Shown here in pieces: positions 53,462-62,285 of a stretch of 64,000 nt of DNA. Under the pieces are notes generated by a model. It had not been told where the DNA came from, did not search any database, and saw only the letters and a list, made by a program, of their open reading frames with translations. The DNA lies in the NCBI RefSeq assembly GCF_014395975.1, contig NZ_CP060714.1, forward strand, positions 2,108,001 to 2,172,000, in the 5' to 3' direction. Source of the stretch: Diaphorobacter ruginosibacter (GTDB lineage: Bacteria > Pseudomonadota > Gammaproteobacteria > Burkholderiales > Burkholderiaceae_C). Positions within the stretch are counted from its first letter, which is position 1; each line of letters starts with the position of its first letter. The position numbers and the translations under genes are program-made.

Positions 53462-54421
53462 GTGACGGCCATGCTTTCATCACGCAGAAACTTCATGCTA
53501 TCGACGGCCGGTGCGGCAGCGCTGCCCACCCTGTCCCTGCTGCCCGGCACGTCCCATGCCTATGCACCCGTCACGGTGCAGCACAGGATGGGAACCACGG
53601 TCATCAGGAAGCGTCCGCAGCGCGTGGCCGCGCTCGATATGAACGAGGTGGACATGCTGGACCTGCTGGGCGTGCCGATCGCCGGCATGGTGAAGGACTT
53701 TGTTCCGCACTTTCTGTCGCGCTACCGGAATGACGCGGCCGTGCAGGACCTGGGAGCCATTGTCCAGCCTCACCTGGAGCGCGTGCACGCCCTGCGGCCC
53801 GATCTCATCCTGATGACGCCGCTGCAGGCGAACCACTACCAGGAGCTCAGCGAGATCGCGCCGACGCTGCACTACGACGTGGATTTCAAGAACAGCGAGA
53901 AAGGCCATCTCGAGGTCGTCAAGAGCCACCTGCTCACGCTGGGGCGCATCTTCGAGAAGGAGGCGGTGGCAAGGCAGCGGGTCGCGGAGCTGGATGCCAG
54001 GGTGCAACTGGTGCGCAGAGCGGCAGAGGGCCGTCCCGACAGGGCGCTGATCGTGCTGCACAACAACGGTGCCTTCAGCTCCTTCGGAGTGCGCTCGCGC
54101 TACGGCTTCGTCTTCAGTGCCCTGGGGGTGAAGCCCGCCAGCGAGGCCGTTGAGACCAGCCTGCACGGCCAGCCGATCTCAAGCGAGTTCATCCAGCAGG
54201 CGAACCCCGACATCCTGTATGTCGTCGACCGCACCGCCGTCATGGAGCGCAGGCCCGTGATCGACATGCAGGGGCTGGCAAATCCGCTGCTGCGCCAGAC
54301 CAGGGCATGGAAGAGCGGCCGGGTCGTCTTTGCCGATGCCGACGCCTGGTACACGACGGCCGCCAGCCCGACCTCGCTCAGGCTCCTGATCGACGATGTG
54401 CTCAAAGGCTATCCGCGCTGA
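53462..54421 (+). CDS. Periplasmic siderophore-binding protein with Tat-type signal
   Basis: The 319-residue product has N-terminus SSRRNFMLSTAGAAALPTLS, a twin-arginine motif (SRRNFM), cleaved near SHAYA. The type III binding fold (BtuF/FepB/FatB-like) shows in RPQRVAALDMNEVDMLDLLG, LRPDLILMTPLQANHYQELS and NPDILYVVDRTAVM. A GTG at 53462 sits close to GAGGGA; ATG 53471 is an equally possible start. It delivers ferric siderophore to the permease-ATPase encoded just upstream. Confidence 0.88.
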   Translation: MTAMLSSRRNFMLSTAGAAALPTLSLLPGTSHAYAPVTVQHRMGTTVIRKRPQRVAALDMNEVDMLDLLGVPIAGMVKDFVPHFLSRYRNDAAVQDLGAIVQPHLERVHALRPDLILMTPLQANHYQELSEIAPTLHYDVDFKNSEKGHLEVVKSHLLTLGRIFEKEAVARQRVAELDARVQLVRRAAEGRPDRALIVLHNNGAFSSFGVRSRYGFVFSALGVKPASEAVETSLHGQPISSEFIQQANPDILYVVDRTAVMERRPVIDMQGLANPLLRQTRAWKSGRVVFADADAWYTTAASPTSLRLLIDDVLKGYPR

Positions 54422-54541
54422 CGCTCCTCGCTTTCATCGCTTGTCCAAACCCTTCGCAGCCAGGTTCCTACCCAGCCAAAAAATCAATCCAGGCGCCCGA
54501 GACCCGTGCCCGTCTCACGCGCCCATTCAAAGGAATCCGGT

Positions 54542-56758
54542 ATGTCCGCACTTTCTCATCCACCTTGTTTCACCGTGTCTGCGCAGCCTCCGTTCGCGCT
54601 GCGGCGCAGCCTGGCCGCGCGCCGCTCCGTGCTGGGCCTGGCAGCGGGCGGCCTGCTGGCAGCCGCTCCGATGGCACACGCGCAGGCATCGGGCGAGGCG
54701 GAGGGGGCCGAGGCCACCTTGCCCGTGGTCACCGTGCGGGAGCAGGCCGGGCCCGTGGCCGTGCCCTATGCGGGAGGGCAGGTCTCCTCGGGCGGCCGCA
54801 TTGGCCTGCTGGGCGACAAGGATTTCATGGAGACGCCGTTCAACACCATCAGCTACACCGACAAGTTCGTCGAGGACCGGCAGGCACAGACCATCACCGA
54901 TGTGATCGCCGCCACGGATCCAACGGTGTTCAGCAACGGAGTGTCGGGCGCCTGGAGCGAGAATTACTCGATTCGCGGCTTTTCCTCCAACTCCTACGAC
55001 ATGACGCTGGGCGGTCTGTACGGCATGGCCCCGTACTACCGCACGACACCCGAGATGTTCGAGCGCATCGAGGTTCTGAAGGGCCCCTCGGCCTTGCTCA
55101 ACGGCATGCCGCCCGGTGGCTCGGTGGGGGGCTCGGTGAACCTCGTTCCCAAGCGGGCAGGCAGCGCTCCCATCACGCGCCTGACCACCACCTATATGTC
55201 GGATGCCCAGTTCGGCGGACACATCGACCTGGGGCGGCGCTTCGGCGACAGCCAGCAACTGGGCATCCGTTTCAATGGTGTCTACCGTGATGGTGACGGA
55301 GCGGTGGACGGGCAGGAGAAGAAGGCGCAACTGGCCGCGCTCGGCCTCGACTGGCGGGGCGATGGGGTGCGACTGTCAGCCGACCTCTATCACAGCGACG
55401 ACCGCGTCAACGGTGTGACGCGCGGCATCAACCTGGCGCCGGGCGTCGCCATTCCGCGTGCGCCCAAGGCGGACACCCTGCTGAATCCCGACTGGTCCAC
55501 GGTCCACAACAAGGACAAGGCGGTCATGGTGCTTGGCGAATTCGACCTGGGCGATCAGGTCATGGCCTATGCTGCGTTGGGCGCAAGCCGTACGGACTAC
55601 CAGTACAACGGCGCCATGTCCGCACAGGTTCTCAATGCGGCCGGCGACTTCCGTACCAGCATGGGGCAGCTGGCGTTCGAGCAGAAAAAGCAGTCGGCCG
55701 AACTGGGGCTCAAGGGCCGCTTGCAGACCGGCGGGATCCGGCATCAGTGGGCGTTGAATGCCACGCACTACGAGCACAAGCAGGACGACTATGGACGCCG
55801 CAGCGTCCCGGGTGCGGACTGGACCACCAATATCTACCACCCCGTATGGGGCCCCAAGGCGCCGTTCGCTGCTCCGCACATCGCTCGCACACAGGTTCGG
55901 CTTGCGAGCTATGGCGTGGCCGACACGTTGTCGTTTGCGCAAGACCGGGTGCAGCTCACGCTGGGCGTGCGGCGGCAGCAGGTCGTGAGCGACAGCTTCA
56001 ACGTGGCCAACGGCGCGCGCACTTCGCGGTACGACGAAGGCGCGACGTCGCCGGCGGCTGCGCTGCTTGTCAAGGCGACGGAGCATGTGTCCGTCTACGC
56101 CAATTACATCGAGGGGCTGAGCCAGGGCGCCGTGGCGCCGATGACCGCAGCCAATGCGGGGGAGGTCTTCGCGCCCTACAAGAGCAAGCAGAAGGAGGTG
56201 GGCATCAAGTTCGATCTGGGCGAGTTTGCGCACACGCTCAGCCTGTTCGAGATCACGCGACCGAGCAGCTACACCGATCCAGTGACCAACGTGTTCTCGA
56301 TGGGTGGAGAGCAGCGCAACCGAGGCGCCGAGTGGAGCTTCTTCGGTTCTCCCTGGAGAGGTGTGCGCCTGATGGGCGGTGCGGCATTCACCAGCCCCAA
56401 GGTGACCCGGTCGACCGTCGCCACCTCGCAAGGCAGGATCGCCACCGGCATTCCCAGGCTGCAGGGGAAACTGGGTGTCGAATGGGATGTCCCCGCCGTG
56501 CAGGGCCTGACGCTCACGGGCAACGCCACTGCCGTCTCCAAGCAGTACATCAGTGCGGACAACAGCCTCTGGGTACCGGGACGGGTGACCTACGATATCG
56601 GCGCCCGTTATGCCGCCAGGATCGCCGACCATCCGGTCACCTTCCGTGCCACCGTGCTGAACGCGACGAACAAGGCCTACTGGGGCATGCCGCTGCTCTC
56701 CAGCCTGGCTTTGGGCGCACCGCGCACGGTGGCCGTATCGGCAACGGTGGACTTCTGA
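54542..56758 (+). CDS. TonB-dependent siderophore receptor
   Basis: The 738-residue product from ATG 54542 (AAAGGA upstream) has a signal peptide ending APMAHAQA. The plug domain contains DRQAQTITDVIAATDPTVFS, NYSIRGFSSNSYDMTLGGLY, FERIEVLKGPSALLNGMPPG and GSVNLVPKRA. The 22-strand barrel ends in the C-terminal Phe of VSATVDF. There is no STN domain, so it does not signal to an ECF sigma. It imports a ferric siderophore across the outer membrane. It is the last gene of the uptake operon. Confidence 0.93.
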   Translation: MSALSHPPCFTVSAQPPFALRRSLAARRSVLGLAAGGLLAAAPMAHAQASGEAEGAEATLPVVTVREQAGPVAVPYAGGQVSSGGRIGLLGDKDFMETPFNTISYTDKFVEDRQAQTITDVIAATDPTVFSNGVSGAWSENYSIRGFSSNSYDMTLGGLYGMAPYYRTTPEMFERIEVLKGPSALLNGMPPGGSVGGSVNLVPKRAGSAPITRLTTTYMSDAQFGGHIDLGRRFGDSQQLGIRFNGVYRDGDGAVDGQEKKAQLAALGLDWRGDGVRLSADLYHSDDRVNGVTRGINLAPGVAIPRAPKADTLLNPDWSTVHNKDKAVMVLGEFDLGDQVMAYAALGASRTDYQYNGAMSAQVLNAAGDFRTSMGQLAFEQKKQSAELGLKGRLQTGGIRHQWALNATHYEHKQDDYGRRSVPGADWTTNIYHPVWGPKAPFAAPHIARTQVRLASYGVADTLSFAQDRVQLTLGVRRQQVVSDSFNVANGARTSRYDEGATSPAAALLVKATEHVSVYANYIEGLSQGAVAPMTAANAGEVFAPYKSKQKEVGIKFDLGEFAHTLSLFEITRPSSYTDPVTNVFSMGGEQRNRGAEWSFFGSPWRGVRLMGGAAFTSPKVTRSTVATSQGRIATGIPRLQGKLGVEWDVPAVQGLTLTGNATAVSKQYISADNSLWVPGRVTYDIGARYAARIADHPVTFRATVLNATNKAYWGMPLLSSLALGAPRTVAVSATVDF

Positions 56759-57092
56759 CACTTCGTGGCGGAGTGCTAAAGGCCTATCCCACGATCAGCA
56801 GCGCGGACAGCAGCCGCACCAGATCCCCCTGCCCAAGCGCCTGGGCGAGACGGGACTCGGCAGCCCGGCAGACAGCCACGGTCCGAAGGAAAGACCCAGC
56901 GGGTGCTTCACAAACCGGATAGCCACCGCATCTTTTGTCCAGAAGCCTTGCGTGGCACCAAGCTTTTTCTCCATACCCGCACCCATTGGATAGTCTGCGC
57001 GCGGCCTGGACATAGCCTTGCGTCCTCTTCGTTCCACCATGCGTTCCACGCGGCGACCTGCTGCGAAAGAACGACAAGGAGCGGAGACAGGC
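56759..57092. promoter_or_regulatory. Gap before the indole-type operon
   Basis: About 330 bases have no recognised gene between the receptor stop and the SDR start. It should hold the promoter and activator site for the operon. I could not assign promoter elements or an AraC site by eye. Confidence 0.35.
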
Positions 57093-57881
57093 ATGAAGGA
57101 TTTGCAAGGGAAATGCATCATCGTCACGGGCGGTGCGACGCTGATTGGAGCGGGCGTGGTGCGCGCGCTGCGCGGCTACGGCGCACGGGTCGCGCTGTTT
57201 GACATCGATGCCGACAACGGCGCGAAAGTGGCCTCCGAGGATGCGGCAGCCTCGCGCTTCTGGCAGGTGGACATCACCCGGGATGAGCAGCTCGATGCAG
57301 CGGTTGCGGATGTGGCAAGGCACTTCGGTCGCATCGACGGGCTAGTGAACCTCGCCGCGACCTATCTCGACGACGGTGCTGCCTCCACGCGCGCCGACTG
57401 GCTCAAGGCGCTGGACGTCAACCTGGTCAGTGCCGTGATGGCCGCACGCGCCGTGCTCCCGCATCTCAAGGCAGCTGGCGGCGGGGCCATTGTCAACTTC
57501 ACCAGCATTTCCTCGAAGGTGGCGCAGACCGGGCGCTGGCTCTACCCGGTCTCCAAGGCCGCTCTGGTGCAGCTCACGCGCAGCATGGCAATGGACTTCG
57601 CGGGCGACGGTGTGCGGGTGAACTCGGTGTCCCCGGGCTGGACATGGTCGCGCGTGATGGATGAGCTCACCCAGGGCGACCGCGCGAAGACCGACCGGGT
57701 GGCAGCGGATTTCCATCTGCTGCGCCGGGTGGGGGATCCCGGAGAAGTCGCGGATGTGGTGGCGTTCCTGCTCTCCGGCCATGCGTCGTTCGTGACCGGG
57801 GCCGACTACGCGGTGGATGGCGGTTACTCCGCCATGGGCCCCGAGCAGGCCCACCCCGCGATTCCCTTGCTGGCGCAGTGA
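57093..57881 (+). CDS. SDR family dehydrogenase of the indole-type operon
   Basis: The 262-residue product from ATG 57093 has Rossmann motif VTGGATLIGAGVVRAL, LVNLAATYL in place of NNAG, catalytic Ser in NFTSISSKVA and YPVSK for YxxxK. WTWSRVMDELTQGD follows the usual PG motif. In Acinetobacter-type indole clusters an SDR (IifB) oxidises the indole dihydrodiol to 3-hydroxyindolin-2-one; this gene, placed first before a StyA-like monooxygenase, may do the same (inference). Confidence 0.87.
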   Translation: MKDLQGKCIIVTGGATLIGAGVVRALRGYGARVALFDIDADNGAKVASEDAAASRFWQVDITRDEQLDAAVADVARHFGRIDGLVNLAATYLDDGAASTRADWLKALDVNLVSAVMAARAVLPHLKAAGGGAIVNFTSISSKVAQTGRWLYPVSKAALVQLTRSMAMDFAGDGVRVNSVSPGWTWSRVMDELTQGDRAKTDRVAADFHLLRRVGDPGEVADVVAFLLSGHASFVTGADYAVDGGYSAMGPEQAHPAIPLLAQ

Positions 57882-57925
57882 CCCGGCCGGTTCTTGCACT
57901 TTCAAAAATCATTCAGGAGACATCT

Positions 57926-59173
57926 ATGCGCAGCGTTGCAATCGTCGGTGGCGGCCAGGCGGGCCTGCCCGTGGCCTTCGGGCTTCTTGACAAGGGTTAT
58001 CAGGTGACGGTGGTGACCAACCGAACACCTGATGAGATTCGTGCGGGCAAGGTCACGTCGAGCCAGTGCATGTTTGCGCCGTCGCTCGATGTGGAGCGTG
58101 CACTGGGCATCAATGACTGGGAAAACACCTGCCCACCCGTGGAGGGCATCGGCTTCGCCGTTCCGCATCCGGAGCAGGCCGGGGCCAAGGTCATCGACTG
58201 GAGCGCACGGCTGGATCGTCCTGCACAGTCCGTCGACCAGCGCCTGAAGATGCCCGTCTGGCTGGAGCAGGTCGAGGCGCGCGGCGGCCAAGTGATGATC
58301 ATGGACGCGGGCATCGCTGAACTGGAGGCGCTGGCGGACACGCACGACCTCGTGATCCTCGCGGCAGGCAAGGGCGAGGTGGTGCGGCTTTTCGAACGCG
58401 ATGCCGCGCGATCGCCGTTCGACAAGCCGCAGCGCGCACTGGCGCTGACCTACGTGCACGGTCTCAGGCCGACGCCGGAGTACTCGCGCGTGTCCTTCAA
58501 CCTGGTGCCCGGGGTGGGCGAGTACTTTGTCTTTCCGGCGCTGACCTTCTCCGGTCCCTGCGACATCATGGTCTTCGAAGGGGTTCCAGGCGGCCCGCTC
58601 GATTGCTGGAAGAGCGCGACGACACCAGCCGAGCATCTGGCCGTCAGCAAGCGCTTTCTCGACACCTACCTGCCGTGGGAGGGAGATCGGGCGCGCAACG
58701 TCGAACTGACGGACGACAGGGGCGTGCTTGCCGGTGCATTCGCACCCACCGTGCGCAAGCCCGTGCTCACGCTGCCCTCGGGGCGCCTGGTGTTCGGCCT
58801 GGGGGATGCGGTGGTCACCAACGATCCCATCACGGGCCAGGGATCGAACAACGCGGCCAAGGCGGCGAAGGTCTACCTGGGCGCGATTCTCGAGCGCGGC
58901 GAGCAGGCCTACACGCGCGAGTGGATGGAGCAGACCTTCGAGTGCTACTGGGACTACGCCAGGTGGGTGGTGCGCTGGACCAACTCGCTGCTCACGCCTC
59001 CACCGCCGCACGTGCTGCAGTTGCTGGGCGCGGCGGGGCAACTGCCGACGCTGGCCTCCACGATTGCCAATGGCTTCAACCATCCCCCCAACTATTTCCC
59101 GGCCTGGGACGACGCGGCTGCCGCCGCGAGGCTGATTGCCGAGCATCAGCAGTCCATGCCGGTTGCGGCCTGA
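57926..59173 (+). CDS. StyA/indole-oxygenase-like FAD-dependent monooxygenase
   Basis: The 415-residue product from ATG 57926 (AGGAG upstream) starts RSVAIVGGGQAGLPVAFGLL, the FAD GxGxxG fold. VTVVTNRTPDEIRAGKVTSS and LGINDWENTCPPVEG are signatures of styrene monooxygenase StyA and related indole oxygenases. Late motifs are VFGLGDAVVTNDPITGQGSN and NAAKAAKVYL. It is a two-component enzyme needing reduced FAD from a reductase, which the next gene encodes. It would epoxidise or hydroxylate indole or an aryl alkene; the neighbouring isatin-hydrolase-like gene favours indole. Confidence 0.9.
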   Translation: MRSVAIVGGGQAGLPVAFGLLDKGYQVTVVTNRTPDEIRAGKVTSSQCMFAPSLDVERALGINDWENTCPPVEGIGFAVPHPEQAGAKVIDWSARLDRPAQSVDQRLKMPVWLEQVEARGGQVMIMDAGIAELEALADTHDLVILAAGKGEVVRLFERDAARSPFDKPQRALALTYVHGLRPTPEYSRVSFNLVPGVGEYFVFPALTFSGPCDIMVFEGVPGGPLDCWKSATTPAEHLAVSKRFLDTYLPWEGDRARNVELTDDRGVLAGAFAPTVRKPVLTLPSGRLVFGLGDAVVTNDPITGQGSNNAAKAAKVYLGAILERGEQAYTREWMEQTFECYWDYARWVVRWTNSLLTPPPPHVLQLLGAAGQLPTLASTIANGFNHPPNYFPAWDDAAAAARLIAEHQQSMPVAA

Positions 59174-59182
59174 GGAGTGCCC

Positions 59183-59767
59183 ATGTCTGCCTGCGCTGCC
59201 ATGGATGAAGACCGCCACGTGGGTGGCAACCTTGGTTCACTCAGCCCGCCATGGGGGAGTGACGACCTCGCGCCGCACACCCTGCGCAAGCTCCTGGGAA
59301 GCTATCCAACAGGAGTCGCCATCGTCACCACGTCGGCGTCCGACGGCCGCCCCGTGGGGCTGACGATCAATTCGTTTGCGTCGCTTTCGCTGGATCCGCC
59401 GCTGGTGCTGTGGAGCCTGGTGAACCATTCACCCAGCCTTGCCGTATTCCGCGATTGCGCGCACTTTGCCATTCACGTGTTGCCGCGAGAGCATGAGGAA
59501 CTGGCCCGGCGCTTTGCCAACCCCGCGGTCGTCGACAAGTTCGCGGAGCTGGATCTGCACATCACGCCCGAGGGCGTGCCCGTGCTGCACGGCGCCGTGA
59601 CTACCCTGGTGTGTGCCAACGATCACAGCCGGCACGCGGGCGACCACCTGCTGATGGTGGGGCGCGTGGTGCGCACCTCCAGCACACCCGGCGTGCCCCT
59701 GGTGTTCCACGCCGGCAGGTTCACCAGCCTGCATGCGGTGCAAGCCGCACCCGACAAGCATTCCTGA
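59183..59767 (+). CDS. Flavin reductase, StyB/IndB-like
   Basis: The 194-residue product from ATG 59183 has GGAG 5 bases upstream and lies 9 bases after the monooxygenase stop. LRKLLGSYPTGVAIVTTSAS, GLTINSFASLSLDPPLVLWS and FAIHVLPREHEELARRFA define the flavin-reductase-like (HpaC/StyB) fold; HAGDHLLMVGRV is the conserved end motif. It supplies reduced flavin to the upstream oxygenase. Confidence 0.92.
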   Translation: MSACAAMDEDRHVGGNLGSLSPPWGSDDLAPHTLRKLLGSYPTGVAIVTTSASDGRPVGLTINSFASLSLDPPLVLWSLVNHSPSLAVFRDCAHFAIHVLPREHEELARRFANPAVVDKFAELDLHITPEGVPVLHGAVTTLVCANDHSRHAGDHLLMVGRVVRTSSTPGVPLVFHAGRFTSLHAVQAAPDKHS

Positions 59768-59780
59768 GCGAGACAACAAC

Positions 59781-60578
59781 ATGCACGACAACAACGCATC
59801 TGCTTCCGTTCTTTCCGCGCTCGCCCTGAGGCTGGCAAGCGGGAGCGTCCGGGTGATCGACCTGACCCAGACGCTCTCACCATCGTTTCCGGCGCTTCAG
59901 TTGCCACCGCAGTTCGGCCAGGTCCAGGGGTTCAAGATCGAACGCATCTCGCACTACGACGAGGCCGGGCCTGGCTGGTACTGGAACAATTTCTCGTGCG
60001 GGGAGCATACGGGCACGCACTTCGATGCCCCGGTGCACTGGATTACCGGCCGCGACCATCCGGCCAACAGCGTCGATACCATCGCGCCGCAGAATTTCAT
60101 TGCTCCTGCCGTCGTGGTCGATGCGTCGGCAGAGGTTGCAAAGAACCCGGACTGGCTGCTGACCGTGGCCTACCTGGAGGCGTGGGAGCAGCGCCATGGC
60201 CGGATTCCATCGGGCGCCTGGGTGCTGTTCCGCACCGACTGGTCGCTCAAGGCCGATGACGCCGCTGCCTTTCTCAACCTGCGCGAGGATGGAGCGCACA
60301 CCCCCGGCCCGACACAGGAGGCGGTGGAGTGGATGATCGGCCAGCGCCAGGTGCATGGCTTTGGCGTGGAAACCATCAACACCGATGCCGGCCAGTCCTA
60401 TGCGTGGCCCGTGGCGTATCCCTGCCATACCCTGATGCACGGCGCGAACCGCTTCGGCCTGCAGTGCCTGAAGAATCTGGATCAACTGCCGCCCCAGGGC
60501 GCCATGATCGTCAGTGCACCACTCAAGATCGAAGGCGGCTCGGGCAGCCCGCTGCGCGTGCTGGCGCTGGTGGAGTAG
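59781..60578 (+). CDS. Metal-dependent cyclase-family hydrolase, isatin-hydrolase-like
   Basis: The 265-residue product has metal-binding motif GEHTGTHFDAPVHW (HxGTHxDxPxH), and the family strands VIDLTQTLSPSFPALQLPPQ, WVLFRTDWSL and GVETINTDAG are present. The cyclase/KynB-like family includes Mn-dependent isatin hydrolase, which opens isatin to isatinate. Context with an indole-type oxygenase makes that activity likely; formamidase-type activity is the alternative. It is separated by 13 bases from the reductase gene and 4 from the next gene. Confidence 0.87.
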   Translation: MHDNNASASVLSALALRLASGSVRVIDLTQTLSPSFPALQLPPQFGQVQGFKIERISHYDEAGPGWYWNNFSCGEHTGTHFDAPVHWITGRDHPANSVDTIAPQNFIAPAVVVDASAEVAKNPDWLLTVAYLEAWEQRHGRIPSGAWVLFRTDWSLKADDAAAFLNLREDGAHTPGPTQEAVEWMIGQRQVHGFGVETINTDAGQSYAWPVAYPCHTLMHGANRFGLQCLKNLDQLPPQGAMIVSAPLKIEGGSGSPLRVLALVE

Positions 60579-60582
60579 GCCG

Positions 60583-62178
60583 ATGGCGGCAGACACGCAA
60601 ATCATCTTCGTCGGCAGCGGCATCAATTCGCTGGTGGGCGCGGCCTTGCTGGCGCTGCGCGGCAAGCGGGTGCTGGTGTTGGAGCGCAATGATCGATTGG
60701 GAGGCTGCATTCGCACGGAGGAGCTGTTTCCGGGCTATCACCACGAAGTGATGTCCTCCTGGTATCCGCTGTTCACGGGCAGTCCCGGCTATGCGGAACT
60801 CAAGCCGGCGCTCGAGCGCGCGGGACTGGAGTTCCTGCTTCCCGAGTACACGACGGGCCTGGTCTGGCCCGATGGGCGCGGGCTGGCGCTCAAGCGCGAT
60901 CTGGATGACGCCGCCTTGAGGCTCGATGCCATCGCACCGGGCGACGGAGCCGCCTTGCAGACCGTGGCGGGCGAGCTGTTCGGGCGTGATGCCGCGTTGA
61001 CCTTCGGGCTGCTCGGAGGGGACCCGTACGGATGGCCGATGCTCAAGCTGCTGTGGTCCGAATGGCGCAAGCGCGGCACCGATGGCATGCTGGCCTATGC
61101 GGGCAGCGCCATGGAGAGCTTCAGGCGCTGGTCGCACGGCAGGCTGCAGTCGGATACCGCGCGCGCGGTCATGGCGCCGTGGACGCTGCACTCCGGACTC
61201 GGCCCGGATGACGCCACGTCCGCGCTGATCGGCAAGCTCACCTTTGCCGCGGTGGTGAGTGGCGGGATGCCGGTCGTCAAGGGCGGGGGCAGCCAACTGG
61301 TCAAGGCCCTGGCGAGCGTCATCGAAGGGCAGGGCGGGCAACTCCTCTGCAATGCGCAGGTCGACCATATCGATACCGAGGGCATGGGCAAGCGCGAGCG
61401 CGCAACGGGCGTTCGCACGGCGGATGGCAGGCGCTTCGCGGCAAGCGAGTCGGTGGTCTGCAGCGTCGCGCCGAAGCAGCTTTATGCGCGCCTGCTCAAC
61501 AACATGCCGCAGGAGGTCCGCTCACGTGCGCAGCAGTTCAGCTACGGCCGAGGCGACATGCAGATCCACTTCGCGCTCGATGCGCCTCCGGCCTGGCTGG
61601 AACCCGAACTTCTGCACGTGCCGCTGGTGCACCTGACGGAAGGCATGGAGCAGGTCTGCGAATCCGTCACCAGCGCGAACAACGGCCTGCTGCCCGCGAG
61701 GCCGACCCTTGGCATCGGGCAACCCACGGTAGCGGATGTATCGAGGGCGCCGCAGGGCGGGTGGATTCTGTGGATCCAGATGCAGGAGTTGCCCACGCGC
61801 CTGCGGGGCGATGCGGCGGGCGAGATCAGCGTGCCGGCGGACGGCCGATGGACCAGCGAGGTGCGCGAGGCGTTCGCGGATCGGGTGCAGGCGCGGCTGG
61901 AGCGCGTCATGCCGGGGCTGGGCGAGCGCATCGTCGGGCGCAAGGCCTATTCGCCCGCGGATCTCGAAGCGCTCAACTGCAACCTCGTTGGGGGCGACCC
62001 CTACGCGGGCGTGTGCTCGCCGGACCAGTTCTTCTGGCTGCGGCCGTTTGCCGGAAGCCATGGCGCACGTGGCCATCGCACGCCGGTGGCCAACGTCTTC
62101 CACATCGGCGCAAGCACGCATCCCGGGCCGGGCCTGGGAGCCGGATCCGGATACCGCGTGGCGCAGATGCTTGCTTAG
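60583..62178 (+). CDS. Phytoene-desaturase-like NAD(P)/FAD oxidoreductase
   Basis: The 531-residue product from ATG 60583 has N-terminal dinucleotide motif IIFVGSGINSLVGAALLALR then KRVLVLERNDRLGGCIRTEE. VKGGGSQLVKALASVIEGQG is typical of CrtI-like enzymes, and the C-terminus has NVFHIGASTHPGPGLGAGSG. It belongs to the amine-oxidase/phytoene-dehydrogenase superfamily. Tight spacing after the cyclase gene places it in the pathway. One hypothesis is that it oxidises 3-hydroxyindolin-2-one (dioxindole) to isatin; nothing in the sequence proves the substrate. Confidence 0.83.
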   Translation: MAADTQIIFVGSGINSLVGAALLALRGKRVLVLERNDRLGGCIRTEELFPGYHHEVMSSWYPLFTGSPGYAELKPALERAGLEFLLPEYTTGLVWPDGRGLALKRDLDDAALRLDAIAPGDGAALQTVAGELFGRDAALTFGLLGGDPYGWPMLKLLWSEWRKRGTDGMLAYAGSAMESFRRWSHGRLQSDTARAVMAPWTLHSGLGPDDATSALIGKLTFAAVVSGGMPVVKGGGSQLVKALASVIEGQGGQLLCNAQVDHIDTEGMGKRERATGVRTADGRRFAASESVVCSVAPKQLYARLLNNMPQEVRSRAQQFSYGRGDMQIHFALDAPPAWLEPELLHVPLVHLTEGMEQVCESVTSANNGLLPARPTLGIGQPTVADVSRAPQGGWILWIQMQELPTRLRGDAAGEISVPADGRWTSEVREAFADRVQARLERVMPGLGERIVGRKAYSPADLEALNCNLVGGDPYAGVCSPDQFFWLRPFAGSHGARGHRTPVANVFHIGASTHPGPGLGAGSGYRVAQMLA

Positions 62179-62285
62179 CACCCCGCGCCCAATCCATGCG
62201 TCAACGGATGGAACGGGCGGAGCCAGGAGATTGACGAGACAGGGCAGATCAACCAACGAGAACTTGAAAAGAAGGAGACAAGACC

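Noticed and set aside
57902..59218. 438-codon minus-strand frame
   Set aside because: It is a shadow of the StyA-like monooxygenase gene.
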